Assembly (NCBI GenBank): GCA_031401675.1
Contig: JANNRR010000095.1
Span: 1 to 33,427, forward strand
Direction: 5' to 3'
Source of the DNA: JANNRR01 sp031401675
GTDB lineage: Bacteria; Pseudomonadota; Alphaproteobacteria; Rhodobacterales; Rhodobacteraceae
DNA length: 33,427 nt
Of the stretch, positions 16,736 through 25,598 are shown in pieces. Each line of letters starts with the position of its first letter. Position 1 is the first letter of the stretch. The translations under genes were made by a program, and so were the position numbers. The notes under the pieces were generated by a model. That model did not search any database, had not been told where the DNA came from, and worked only from the letters and a program-made list of their open reading frames with translations.

Positions 16736-16799
16736 GAGGTTCCGGCCGGGGGTCAAAGCGTTTTGGTGCCCGTCAGGCAGTCTGTCAGGCCGGAACCTC
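16736..16799. repeat. perfect 12-bp inverted repeat with 40-bp spacer
   Basis: GAGGTTCCGGCC (16736-16747) and GGCCGGAACCTC (16788-16799) are exact reverse complements. The right arm is the last four codons of the small gene at 16785-17027, so its mRNA would end in a large stem. The base run following the stem is not T-rich, so it is not a plain intrinsic terminator. Confidence 0.6.
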
Positions 16800-17027
16800 G
16801 GCCTTGACCAGCATCACGCCTTTTTTCGACAGCCGCTTCAGCGTGGCCCGGGCGGTGCGCAGCGCTTCGCGCTTGGCATCCTTCCAGGCGGCCTTGCGCG
16901 CCTCGGGTTCCTTGGGCAGCGAGGTGCCCATCTGGACCTGCCACAGGGCCAGCGCCAGGTCCTGCGCCAGACGTGCTGCGGGATCGGCCCTGCCGGCGCC
17001 GCCGGCTGCAGAAGCTTGGTCGTTCAT
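16785..17027 (-). CDS. small charged orphan protein
   Basis: An 80-residue soluble protein rich in alanine, lysine and arginine. The ATG at 17027 has GGAGA five bases upstream. The sequence looks mostly helical (AARLAQDLALALWQVQMG, then KAAWKDAKREALRTARATL) and has no signal or membrane segment. I do not recognise the family. Its last codons form one arm of a perfect inverted repeat. Upstream (17028-17156) is a short gap to the RTX gene stop with no clear signal. Confidence 0.6.
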   Translation of the reverse strand: MNDQASAAGGAGRADPAARLAQDLALALWQVQMGTSLPKEPEARKAAWKDAKREALRTARATLKRLSKKGVMLVKAEVPA

Positions 17028-17156
17028 CGCGGTCTCCGATTCGAAGGGAAAATGGGGTCTGCCAACGCCCCTGATACCGCAACTGTGCCGCGCTGAACAC
17101 TGCTGGCGCACCGGGTCAGACCCATTGTATGGCGGCAGTGCACCGTACGACCGAAC

Positions 17157-19388
17157 TCAAAGCTGAAAATCGGCAGCGGTCAGGTCGAATAGCCCGGTCA
17201 GCTCGATCTGCATGTCGGCCTGGCGGTTGCCGTCCAGATCGGCCTGAATGAAGGTCCGGTTGTTTGCCGCATCCTTGAACACCCGCACCTCGCCGACGCG
17301 CCCGGTAAAGCTGCCGCTGGCTGCCATCACAAAGGCCTGATCGCCTGCCAGCCCGGCGTTGGCGTCGATGCCGCGCAGGATGATCATGTCCAGCCCATCC
17401 TCGAAATCGGTGATGATGTCCCAACCTTTTGCCTGGGCAAGACTGTCGGTCGGCCGCGAATAGATGAACTGGTCGCGCATGGCCCCGCCGGTCAGAATGT
17501 CTGCCGCGGCTCCGCCCTGAATGATGTCGCGCCCGCCCTCGCCTTCCAGCCGGTCGGTACCGCCGCGCCCCATCATCCAGTCCTCGCCCAGACCGCCGCA
17601 CATCCGGTTGCCGTAGCCATCGCCCCACATCGTGTCGTTGCTGTCCGTGGCACAGAACCATTCGATACTGTCATACTCGTCGCCGGAAGCCTGACCCTGG
17701 TTCATGTAGGCCCGCTTCAGGTCAAGCACCAGCGGCAAGGTCTTGGTGCCGTACGTCAGCTTGTCATAGCCGGATCCGCCGACCATCCAGTCGCCGGCGC
17801 CAGAGCCTTTGAACAGATCGTTGCCGGAAGCCCCGATCATGATGTCGCTGCGGCTGGTGCCCGACAGCGTGACCCCCGGCCCGTTCAGCAGGCCGATCTG
17901 CCGCGCCAGATTGAAAATATCCGCGTTGGAAAAATGGCCGAGCCCCAGCGGCAAACGCGCGGCGCTGACCAGTTCCAGCGTCTCGTTGCCGAACCGCAGG
18001 ATCGCCCCGTCGGCGGTAGAGGTCAGCGCCATCTGACCGACCGTGTGGAACAGCGGCCACGCCGTCAGGTCCAGCCGGTCAAGGCCCGGTTGAAAATCCA
18101 GGATCCGGTCGGTCTTCCCGTCATAGGTCAGCAGAAACGTGTCGGCACCGGCGCCGCCGGTCATCTGATCGACCCCGGCCCCGTCCATCAGGATGTCGTC
18201 GCCGGACCCGCCGTCCAGCCGGTCATCGCCGTCGCGTCCGGCCAGAACATCGTCCCTGGCCCCGCCCGCCATCACATCGGCCCCGGCACTGCCGATCTGG
18301 GTCAGACCCAGCGATGTCAGGTCGATGCGGAACTGGCTGATGCCGGGTTCGTTCTGCGAACTGACGAACACCTGAATTTCGGACCCGACCACCGCCGCCG
18401 ACAGGGCCGTGACGTTGTTCAGCACCGTGCCCGCGCTATCGGCCAGACTGCCCAGATGCATCAGCCGCCCGCCCGGCAGCAGCGTCAGCAGCGATATCCC
18501 GTCGTCCGACCCGGCCACCAGCACTAACACCCGGTCGCCGGCCGTCACCGTTTCCAGAACGTTGGCGCCGGCAAAGCGGGTGTCGAGCGTGTCGAACACG
18601 GTGTCCACCACCTTCATCTTGCCATCGGGGAACACCCGGATTGCGCTCAGCGTCCCGCTGCCCGCAGCCGTCGCCAGCAGAAAGGTTTCGCCCCCGACCC
18701 GCGCGGTTTCCAATGCGCCGGGGGTGGCGATGTAAAGCTGCTGCTTCGGCCCCAGATCGTCGACCAGCGTCAGTGAACCGTCTCCGGCAATCCGGAAACT
18801 GGAAATGCCGTTTTCGCCGGCCGAGGCGGCAAACAGAAAGGCCCCGACGCTGGTCCGGGCCGAAGCCATCGCCGACACGTCGCCCAGATGCCGGTCGGGG
18901 CCGTCGGCCACTGTGCCCTGCGCCACCAGCGTGCTGGCACCGCTGAGCCGATAGCGGGCGATTCCGGCATCGCCGTTCACCCCGGCATAGACATGGGTCA
19001 CCCCGTTCAGGTCGACCGCCAGCATGGTGACCTTGTCGCCGGCAAAGCCGTTGTTGCGGATATGGATCGGCGTGCTGCTGCTGCTGCCGGCCGGCCCCGC
19101 ATCCACCAGCGCCAGCATCTTGTTCAGCCGCACCAGCGACAGCATGATTGTGGTGCCGCCATAGGGAACCGGGGAGTACGACAGGGTGGTGGTGGCATAG
19201 GCCGCCTGTGACAGGAACTGCGCCGGGCCACCGGGATCGATGCGAAAGCTGGTGATGCCGCCAAGCGCGCCGCTTGCACTTTGCAGCACGGTCTGACCGC
19301 TCTGGGTCAGCACCTCCAGATCATGGATGCCCGACAGATAGGCCATTGCGCCGCCGGTATGCGTAGCCACATGCTGCAGACTGACCAT
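17157..19388 (-). CDS. RTX-repeat calcium-binding protein with N-terminal beta-propeller-like region
   Basis: A 743-residue protein probably secreted by a type I system. Residues ~1-360 carry repeating strand patterns such as GITSFRIDPGG, GIARYRLSG and GISSFRIAGDGSL, each ~50-60 residues apart, like a lactonase-type beta-propeller. Glycine/aspartate RTX nonapeptides follow in three groups near 365-430 (DVMAGGARDDVLAGRDGDD), 508-543 and 583-646. The C-terminus lacks a cleavable N-terminal signal partner and ends in FDLTAADFQL, fitting C-terminal secretion. The ATG at 19388 is preferred over TTG at 19400 because of the G-rich stretch before it. No type I exporter is in the window. No protease or lipase motif is visible, so it may be an adhesin or surface-layer protein. 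Confidence 0.8.
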   Translation of the reverse strand: MVSLQHVATHTGGAMAYLSGIHDLEVLTQSGQTVLQSASGALGGITSFRIDPGGPAQFLSQAAYATTTLSYSPVPYGGTTIMLSLVRLNKMLALVDAGPAGSSSSTPIHIRNNGFAGDKVTMLAVDLNGVTHVYAGVNGDAGIARYRLSGASTLVAQGTVADGPDRHLGDVSAMASARTSVGAFLFAASAGENGISSFRIAGDGSLTLVDDLGPKQQLYIATPGALETARVGGETFLLATAAGSGTLSAIRVFPDGKMKVVDTVFDTLDTRFAGANVLETVTAGDRVLVLVAGSDDGISLLTLLPGGRLMHLGSLADSAGTVLNNVTALSAAVVGSEIQVFVSSQNEPGISQFRIDLTSLGLTQIGSAGADVMAGGARDDVLAGRDGDDRLDGGSGDDILMDGAGVDQMTGGAGADTFLLTYDGKTDRILDFQPGLDRLDLTAWPLFHTVGQMALTSTADGAILRFGNETLELVSAARLPLGLGHFSNADIFNLARQIGLLNGPGVTLSGTSRSDIMIGASGNDLFKGSGAGDWMVGGSGYDKLTYGTKTLPLVLDLKRAYMNQGQASGDEYDSIEWFCATDSNDTMWGDGYGNRMCGGLGEDWMMGRGGTDRLEGEGGRDIIQGGAAADILTGGAMRDQFIYSRPTDSLAQAKGWDIITDFEDGLDMIILRGIDANAGLAGDQAFVMAASGSFTGRVGEVRVFKDAANNRTFIQADLDGNRQADMQIELTGLFDLTAADFQL

Positions 19389-19520
19389 ACGAGCCCCCAA
19401 CCCGAACGCCTCGGGGTGTCGGGTCAGACTGCAGGGTTGCGCTTAATGCGGCCTTGCAAAAGAAACGCCATGATTGCGGTGTTTGAAGCGCATTTATCGC
19501 AGATGCGACGGGTCAGCGCG

Positions 19521-19599
19521 GCTGGCGGAGCGCCAGCGCACAGAGCGGGTCTGGGGCAGGCGGTTCAGGGCACCGGTTCAAGGGGCCCGGTTCAAGGAG
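19521..19599. repeat. short stem and triple direct repeat downstream of cytochrome c
   Basis: GCTGGCG-GAG-CGCCAGC (19521-19537) is a perfect 7-bp stem without a T-run. Next to it CGGTTCA followed by AGGG-like bases recurs at 19561, 19574 and 19589. The last copy runs into the stop codon of the cytochrome gene. It may help end transcription; otherwise no function is seen. Confidence 0.35.
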
Positions 19600-20011
19600 C
19601 GGCGGCGACGCTGGTCAGATAGGCCGCCACGTCCGCACCCTTTTTGGCCAGTTTGAACGCCATCTTGCCCTTGGCCGCGTCGTCGCCCAGATAGGCCTTC
19701 AGATAGTCGGTCGGGTCCTGCAGATACGCGACCAGTTCAGTTTCGTCCCAGACCAGCCCCTTGGCTCCGGCAGCCAGCATCGAGTCGGAATAGGCGAACT
19801 CGGGGTAACTGCCGGCAGCGCGGCCGATCACGCCGTAAAGGTTCGGCCCGACTTTGCCGCCCTTGACGACCGCAGTGCCGTCGGCGGCAACGATCGCATG
19901 GCACGCCTTGCACTTGTTGAATTCCTTCTCGCCAACGGCGGCGTCGCCTTCGGCCAGGACCGGAGTGGCCAGCGCCAGCAAAGCGAACGCCAGTGTCTGT
20001 CTTGCAATCAT
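19592..20011 (-). CDS. soluble c-type cytochrome (c550/c2 type)
   Basis: A 139-residue periplasmic electron carrier. Residues 1-20 are a Sec signal peptide ending ATPVLA. The heme site is C34-K-A-C37-H38 in GEKEFNKCKACH, followed by GGKVGPNLYGVIGRAAG. The likely axial methionine lies in AKGKMAFKL near residue 116. Order and spacing match Paracoccus cytochrome c550 and Rhodobacter cytochrome c2, which carry electrons between the bc1 complex and oxidases or other acceptors. The ATG at 20011 has AGGAG eight bases upstream. It stands alone with its own promoter-like upstream region. Confidence 0.9.
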   Translation of the reverse strand: MIARQTLAFALLALATPVLAEGDAAVGEKEFNKCKACHAIVAADGTAVVKGGKVGPNLYGVIGRAAGSYPEFAYSDSMLAAGAKGLVWDETELVAYLQDPTDYLKAYLGDDAAKGKMAFKLAKKGADVAAYLTSVAAAP

Positions 20012-20043
20012 CGTGGTCACTCCTGCCCTTGAACTCTTCTGGT

Positions 20044-20074
20044 ATGATATCGGGCAAGACCGGGCAGTCGTCAA
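20044..20074 (-). promoter_or_regulatory. possible promoter of the cytochrome c gene
   Basis: On the minus strand TTGACG (20074-20069) and TATCAT (20049-20044) lie 19 bases apart, 32 bases before the start codon. Both boxes are good but the spacing is longer than ideal. Confidence 0.4.
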
Positions 20075-20102
20075 ACGTCGCAGGTGCGACTTTCCGTCAC
20101 GA

Positions 20103-20152
20103 CGACGCCCGACGGGCGTCGCCGGACCGATGATGCCGGGCCGATGATGCCG
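20103..20152. repeat. 8-bp-arm stem plus 14-bp-period direct repeat
   Basis: A perfect stem CGACGCCC-gac-GGGCGTCG (20103-20121) is followed by two copies of CCGATGATGCCG (20127-20138 and 20141-20152). They lie in the 324-base gap (20012-20335) between the cytochrome and the small membrane gene. No gene is supported in that gap. Confidence 0.5.
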
Positions 20153-20335
20153 AAATCCCCACCCGGGACAGACCAGATGTGATCGCGCGCGAAGGGCGAG
20201 GTTCGCTCGCTTTCATGCACCGACTCGTCGTTTTCACAGGCATCCCGCCAAGCCCGCAGACGTTACGCGGCCACATCCGGCATCCGACCCCGGCGAGCAG
20301 GGGCTCATCTGGCGCACGGTTGCTACAGCACTGGC

Positions 20336-20617
20336 CTAATGACCGCTGCCGCCGCGCCAGCGATGGATCAACTCGTACTCGATGCCCTTGAAGCCGACAT
20401 AGCAGATCAGGCAGATCACGCCCTTTCCGGTAATCTGCAGCAGTTGCAGCAGTCCGCCGTCAAACACGGCCATCAGGCCGAATTCCCGCAGATATCCGGC
20501 GTTGGCCATGGCAACGGTGATCAGCCCGTAGGAGGTCCAGGCCAAGACAACCGATATGATGCCCTGAAACAGCAGCAACATGAGGACGCTGTAACCATTC
20601 GGGCGGAACCAGCGCAT
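20336..20617 (-). CDS. small membrane protein, unknown function
   Basis: A 93-residue protein with two predicted membrane segments, about residues 10-38 (LMLLLFQGIISVVLAWTSYG) and 55-78 (around LLQITGKGVICLICYVGF), and short charged ends. The ATG at 20617 has AAGGAA six bases upstream. I do not recognise the family. It lies downstream of the PhoX-like gene on the same strand but is separated from it by a strong terminator, so it is probably transcribed separately. Confidence 0.65.
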   Translation of the reverse strand: MRWFRPNGYSVLMLLLFQGIISVVLAWTSYGLITVAMANAGYLREFGLMAVFDGGLLQLLQITGKGVICLICYVGFKGIEYELIHRWRGGSGH

Positions 20618-20720
20618 GACACATTCCTTTCAACAGCAGGATCGGCGAGCAAGACCCATCCTGCCACGCAGCGACCGGCAGGAAGTCAGGACTTCCTACC
20701 CTCCGACATGGCGGACGATC

Positions 20721-20750
20721 AAACGAAAACGGCGCGCTTGGCGCGCGCCG
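20721..20750 (-). terminator. rho-independent terminator of the PhoX-like gene
   Basis: On the minus strand the stem CGGCGCGC / GCGCGCCG with a five-base loop is followed by TTTTCGTTT. It lies 33 bases past the stop of the gene at 20783, the expected place for an intrinsic terminator. Confidence 0.75.
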
Positions 20751-20782
20751 CCTTCCTCGGTCAGCACCTGCGATCGCGGCGC

Positions 20783-22216
20783 TTACTTTGCAACCGCAGC
20801 AAAGCCGGTGATGCGGATCAGATCGTCGGTGCCGTAGTCATCGACCTTGGCCATGCCGGTATCGTCGGAATGCTGGATCGAGACATAGGCGGTCGCGCCG
20901 TCGGCGGCAAAGATGAAACCGGTGGGTTCAGCCGAGGTATCCTTGACCGACAGCATCCTGATGCAACCGTCGGTTTTCAGGTCGCGGTCGGCACCATCGG
21001 GCAGACAGGCCCAGATGTCGCCGTTGGCATGATCCTCGATCACATAGAGGATGCCGGTGCCGGGCTGGAAGTCGAGGTTGTCAACCGAGTTGAAATCCTT
21101 GTCGCCCTCGATGAAGCGGGTGACGACAGTGGTCAGTTCGGCCTTCATCTCGGCATCGGGAACCGGGATGGTCTCCGGCGCGGAGTCGATGGCGCACATC
21201 ACTTCGGAATAGTTCTTGCCGCCTTCGTTGCCGGTGTTGGTCCAGCAGAACCGCGCGCCTTCGCTGACCATCGGGTCAAGGTGCAGGTCTTCAGGGCGAT
21301 AATAGCCGGTGGCACCCTTGGCATCGGCTTCGGCGCGGGCCTTGGTCGGATCAACCTCGATCCACAGTGCGTTGCCGGTCTCGCAGCCCTGGCCGAACTG
21401 CACCGCATTCTTGATGCACTCGACCTGCATGGCATAGGTCTTGCCGGCGGCAAAAGGCGAGGCGTCGAGCGTCGTGATCGGGCCGGCAGCCATGGTGGCG
21501 GGCACGAATTTGAAGATCGCGCCACCGTTGGCGTTCTGCACATCGGTGCCGGGGCGCAACTCGTCACCGGCATAGATCACGCCTGAGGTCATCAGGCCGA
21601 TGCCTTCCCAGGCCATGGTCGGCAGCGCCATGTGGCGGCGCACGGCGGCCGCATCGGTGGTGGCACCGGTGGCGCGGTCGGTGATGGTGACGGCTTGTGC
21701 GATGGCCAGCGGGTTCAGGATCTCGTAGGCGCCGCCGGCGTCATCCTCTTCGGTGAACAGGATGGTGCCCCACGACGTGGTCCGGATGCCGTCGCAGGAA
21801 TTGGTGCCGCGCACGATGGTGGTGACGGCGCTGCCGTCCAGTGCGATGGCCTGGACGGCCGGGTTCATCTTGCCCGGCGCGATTTCTTCCACATCGCCTT
21901 CAATGCAGGCGATCAGGTGGGTCGGGTTTTCGGCCGGGTAGAAGGCCAGCATGTCCATGCTGTCGGCGGCATCCCGGGTCACGATTTCGGCCGTCAGGCC
22001 GTCAGCCAGCGCGACCGCGTCGGCGGCGACATGCGCGGGCAGGCGGTAGCCTTCTGTCGCCGATTCGGCAGCGGATTCGGCCAGCGGCTTGGCGATGCCG
22101 AACAGGGCCATCGACTTTTCGGCCAGCATGGCGTCGACCATCGCGCCGAAATCCTCGGCGTAGGCGGGCAGGCTGACGGTGGTCAACAGAAGCGTCAGGG
22201 CGATATGGCGTGTCAT
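20783..22216 (-). CDS. PhoX/DUF839-type exported protein
   Basis: The 477-residue protein begins with a Sec signal (MTRHIALTLLLTTVSLPAYA). It carries the C-terminal signature of the DUF839/PhoX family: NLDFQPGTGILYVIEDH, NGDIWACLPDG, EPTGFIFAADGATAYVSIQH. PhoX proteins are calcium- and iron-dependent phosphatases folded as beta-propellers. This one has the propeller-like repeats, but I did not identify every PhoX metal ligand, and true PhoX usually carries a Tat signal. The activity is therefore uncertain. The ATG at 22216 has AAGGAA upstream. It is divergent from betC with a 192-base intergenic region. Confidence 0.72.
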   Translation of the reverse strand: MTRHIALTLLLTTVSLPAYAEDFGAMVDAMLAEKSMALFGIAKPLAESAAESATEGYRLPAHVAADAVALADGLTAEIVTRDAADSMDMLAFYPAENPTHLIACIEGDVEEIAPGKMNPAVQAIALDGSAVTTIVRGTNSCDGIRTTSWGTILFTEEDDAGGAYEILNPLAIAQAVTITDRATGATTDAAAVRRHMALPTMAWEGIGLMTSGVIYAGDELRPGTDVQNANGGAIFKFVPATMAAGPITTLDASPFAAGKTYAMQVECIKNAVQFGQGCETGNALWIEVDPTKARAEADAKGATGYYRPEDLHLDPMVSEGARFCWTNTGNEGGKNYSEVMCAIDSAPETIPVPDAEMKAELTTVVTRFIEGDKDFNSVDNLDFQPGTGILYVIEDHANGDIWACLPDGADRDLKTDGCIRMLSVKDTSAEPTGFIFAADGATAYVSIQHSDDTGMAKVDDYGTDDLIRITGFAAVAK

Positions 22217-22408
22217 CGCGGTTCCTTTCCGGGGTTGAATGGCAGTGGCTTCTCCTCCCGCAGGACTGCAAAGCTTTGGTGCAGGTTCCATGACATTTGT
22301 GTGTTGCCTGGCGCGGCACGGGCCGGTGCCGTGGCCGAGGCGCAGACGGGATTGCAGTTTGCGCGCCGGGGCACGATGCTTTGACGACCCCCTGGCGAAA
22401 GACAGCGC

Positions 22409-23911
22409 ATGCAGCCCCCGAATATCCTGATCGTCATGGTGGACCAGTTGACCGGCACCCTGTTCCCCGACGGCCCCGCCGACTGGCTGCACACGCCGCA
22501 CCTGAAGGCGCTGGCGGCGCGCTCGGTCCGGTTTGCCAACACCTACACCGCCTCGCCGCTGTGCGCTCCGGCGCGGGCCAGCTTCATGACCGGCCAGTTG
22601 CCCGGCCGCACCGGTGTCTATGACAATGCCGCCGAGTTCGCCTCCTCCATCCCGACCTATGCGCATCACCTGCGCCGGGCCGGCTATCAGACCTGCCTGT
22701 CGGGCAAGATGCATTTCGTCGGCCCTGATCAGTTGCACGGGTTCGAACAGCGGCTGACCACCGACATCTATCCCGCCGATTTCGGCTGGACGCCGGATTA
22801 CCGCAAACCGGGGCAACGCATTGACTGGTGGTACCACAATCTGGGATCGGTCAGCGGCGCGGGCGTGGCCGAGACCACCAATCAGTACGAATATGACGAC
22901 GATGTCGCGCATCAGGCTTGCCAGAAGCTGTATGACCTGTCGCGCGGGGCCGACCCGCGGCCCTGGTGCCTGACGGTCAGCTTCACCCATCCGCACGATC
23001 CCTATGTCGCGCGCCGCAGCTATTGGGACCTTTACGCCGACTGCGCCGAAACCGACGCCCCCGCCGCCATCGCCTATGCCGATCAGGATCCGCATTCGCA
23101 GCGGTTGATGGATGCCTGCGACTGGCGCGCCTTTGGCCTGACCGGGGCGCAGATCGCCCGGGCCCGTCGCGGCTATTTCGCCAACATCTCTTATGTCGAT
23201 GCCAAGATCGGCGAGGTTCTTGCCGTGCTGCAAGCCACCCGGCAACAGGCTGTCATCGTCTTCACCTCGGATCACGGCGACATGCTGGGCGAGCGCGGGC
23301 TGTGGTTCAAGATGAACTTTTTCGACGGCGCCGCCAGGGTGCCCCTGATGATCACCGGCCCCGGACTTGCACCCGGACGGATCAACACGCCGGTCTCGAC
23401 CGTCGATGTGACGCCGACGCTGTGCGATCTGGCCGGCGTGTCGATGGCCGAGGTGCAACCCTGGACCGACGGGCTGTCGCTGCTGCCGGTCGCCCGGGGC
23501 GGGTCGCGTCCGCCGGTCGCGATGGAATATGCCGCCGAGGGCACGATTGCACCGATGGTGGCGCTGCGCGACGGCCGGTGGAAATACATCCGCTGCGCCG
23601 CCGACCTCGACCTGCTTTTCGATCTGGATGCCGACCCGTCGGAACGCATCAACCGCGCCACCGACCCCGCCGCCGCCGAACCGCTGCACCGGCTGCAGGC
23701 GCTGGCCGATGCGCGCTGGAACCTTGCCGACTACGACGCGGCGGTGCGGATCAGCCAGGCCCGCCGCTGGGTTGTCTATCCGGCGCTGCGACAGGGCGGC
23801 TATTATCCCTGGGACTACCAGCCGCTGCAAAAAGCCTCGGAACGCTACATGCGCAACCACATGGACCTGAACCTGCTGGAAGACAGCAAGCGCTTCCCGC
23901 GCGGCGAATAG
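22409..23911 (+). CDS. betC: choline-sulfatase
   Basis: A 500-residue cytoplasmic sulfatase that hydrolyses choline-O-sulfate to choline and sulfate, feeding glycine betaine synthesis or sulfur supply. The type I sulfatase signature is LCAPARASFMTG, with C52 the cysteine oxidised to formylglycine. NILIVMVDQL supplies the first metal-binding aspartate and FTSDHGDMLGERGLWFKMNFF the later metal and sulfate ligands. The C-terminal stretch (YPWDYQPLQKASERYMRNHMDLN) is typical of choline sulfatases and separates them from general arylsulfatases. No signal peptide is seen. The ATG has only a weak ribosome site. No betA/betB genes are in the window. Confidence 0.9.
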   Translation: MQPPNILIVMVDQLTGTLFPDGPADWLHTPHLKALAARSVRFANTYTASPLCAPARASFMTGQLPGRTGVYDNAAEFASSIPTYAHHLRRAGYQTCLSGKMHFVGPDQLHGFEQRLTTDIYPADFGWTPDYRKPGQRIDWWYHNLGSVSGAGVAETTNQYEYDDDVAHQACQKLYDLSRGADPRPWCLTVSFTHPHDPYVARRSYWDLYADCAETDAPAAIAYADQDPHSQRLMDACDWRAFGLTGAQIARARRGYFANISYVDAKIGEVLAVLQATRQQAVIVFTSDHGDMLGERGLWFKMNFFDGAARVPLMITGPGLAPGRINTPVSTVDVTPTLCDLAGVSMAEVQPWTDGLSLLPVARGGSRPPVAMEYAAEGTIAPMVALRDGRWKYIRCAADLDLLFDLDADPSERINRATDPAAAEPLHRLQALADARWNLADYDAAVRISQARRWVVYPALRQGGYYPWDYQPLQKASERYMRNHMDLNLLEDSKRFPRGE

Positions 23912-23945
23912 CCGGCCCGCGCCGGACGGCAAACCGGCAACCGTA

Positions 23946-25127
23946 CTACGAAAGCACCGTCCGCTCGACAAACCAATAGGCCCCGATCGCCGCAATCACC
24001 AGCGAGCCCGGGATCACCACCCGCTGCCGGTACCACGGCCGGTTCCCGAACCAGATGCCCACCAGCAGGAAGCACAGGCCGATCACCGTCAACTGCCCCA
24101 GTTCGACCCCGACGTTGAAGCTGAGCAGCCCGACCAGAAACTCACCCTGCGGAATGTTGAATTCCCGCAAGATCCCGGCAAACCCCAGCCCGTGCAGCAA
24201 CCCGAACAGAAACACCACCAGCGGCCGCCACGGACTGAGCGTCGGCCGCCAGATGTTCTCGACTGCGACATAGACGATCGAGGCGGCAATCAGCGGCTCG
24301 ACGATGGCAGCCGGCAGATTGACCACTCCCAGCGTTCCCAAGCCAAGGGTGATCGTATGGGCGACGGTGAACGAGGTGACCTGCGTCAGAATCGGGCGCA
24401 GCTGGATCGACAGCAGGAACAGGCCGACCACGAACAGGATGTGATCCAGCCCTTTCGGCACGATATGTTCGAACCCGATCTTGACGAAATCGCCGATCAT
24501 CGCCAGCTGGCTGCGGTCCTTCAGATCGTCGATGACCAGCGGGGTACTGGTGGCGCCGGGCTCCAGAATCTCGATGTACAGGTTGCGCGCCCGCTGGCTG
24601 TTGGTGCGCATCGCGACCCTGCCGTATTTCGGGGCCCAGCCAAAGGTAAACACCTTGGCCCCCGGCAACAGCTCGCCGCTCATGTTGATCGAGGAGCGCC
24701 GGGGCCGCGACAGATCGCCAACCTTGTCGATCACGATGCTGGTGATTGTCGGTTCGATCCGCACGCCGTCCAGTTCCATCCGCATCGCGGCAAACATCTC
24801 GGCCTTGAACGGTTCGAACGCCTTTGCCAGATCCTCGGGCGACAACTGGCGAAGCCGGTCATATTCGGCCGCCTGCGGGCTGTCATTGGTATCCTTGACC
24901 AACGGATCAACGCCGGCGACGATGGCCTCGATGTTGACTTCCAGATGCATGCCCAGCACCGTCTCGCCACGGTCGAAAAACACCAGCGCGCGCGACGATT
25001 CGAAGACATGGGCCCGCGACGGGGTCGCCGTCAGCACCGCGATCATCAGCACCGCGATCATCAGCAAGAGACACTGCACCAGCATCGGCACCATCGCCCG
25101 GACGCGGCGGCAATCAGGCAATGGCAT
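23946..25127 (-). CDS. HupE/UreJ-2-like membrane protein
   Basis: The ~393-residue protein has an N-terminal signal or membrane segment, a periplasmic region of ~200 residues, and a C-terminal HupE/UreJ domain with about six helices. The domain includes HIVPKGLDHILFVVGLF (H-x-D-H type metal motif), SFTVAHTITL and FGLLHGLGFAG. HupE and UreJ proteins move nickel or related metals. No hydrogenase or urease genes are nearby, so its cargo is unknown. I chose the ATG at 25127; ATGs at 25094 and 25085 are alternatives, and none has a strong ribosome site. It converges on betC with a 34-base gap. Confidence 0.75.
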   Translation of the reverse strand: MPLPDCRRVRAMVPMLVQCLLLMIAVLMIAVLTATPSRAHVFESSRALVFFDRGETVLGMHLEVNIEAIVAGVDPLVKDTNDSPQAAEYDRLRQLSPEDLAKAFEPFKAEMFAAMRMELDGVRIEPTITSIVIDKVGDLSRPRRSSINMSGELLPGAKVFTFGWAPKYGRVAMRTNSQRARNLYIEILEPGATSTPLVIDDLKDRSQLAMIGDFVKIGFEHIVPKGLDHILFVVGLFLLSIQLRPILTQVTSFTVAHTITLGLGTLGVVNLPAAIVEPLIAASIVYVAVENIWRPTLSPWRPLVVFLFGLLHGLGFAGILREFNIPQGEFLVGLLSFNVGVELGQLTVIGLCFLLVGIWFGNRPWYRQRVVIPGSLVIAAIGAYWFVERTVLS

Positions 25128-25598
25128 TTCCAGACACCCCAAATTCACGGCTTGGCCACCGCTGACAATCCATTCGTGTCGGGGCAGAACAGCGGGTTTG
25201 CCCCAAACCTGATCCAGGCGCGGAACGTGCAATCAAATCCGGTCGAAACCCGCGACCCGAAATCGTCCCCGTCACTTTCCCCAACGAATCCGAGCTTATA
25301 GCGCCGCCATATCCGCCGGGATACTGAAATTTCAACGACACACTGTTGCCGGGGCACGACAGTTCGCCGTGTGCCCGGGCAGCGTTCCCCCGAACAGCCG
25401 CGGCCTTCGCCCTGGGGTTGCGCGCCTCGCCTTGCAGTCGCCGACAGTTGCCGCCTCTTCCCGGTGCCGAGGGGCACACAGGCGAGGGGAATACCCTGCC
25501 GGCGGTGCAACGGGCTTGATCGGAGCACAAGAACAGGCGAAGATGGCGACAAGTGGCACGCCACTTGGGGAATGTCGTTCAAACGGGATCATATCACC
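25128..25598. other. 471-base gap; possible decayed small lipoprotein gene
   Basis: No intact gene is supported. The minus strand has fragments with protein-like character in different frames: a lipobox-like FACSC after a hydrophobic start near 25592, and a stretch reading VSLKFQYPGGYGGAIS near 25330. This would fit a small frameshifted lipoprotein gene but is weak. A perfect palindrome TGAAATTTCA lies at 25325-25334. Confidence 0.3.

Noticed and set aside
20179..20391. 70-codon plus-strand frame downstream of the stem and repeats
   Set aside because: No ribosome site or recognised domain, and it runs into the small membrane gene on the other strand.
22217..23995. N-terminal extension of the PhoX-like frame to 1070 codons
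   Set aside because: The extension is opposite betC, and a signal peptide with a good ribosome site begins at 22216.
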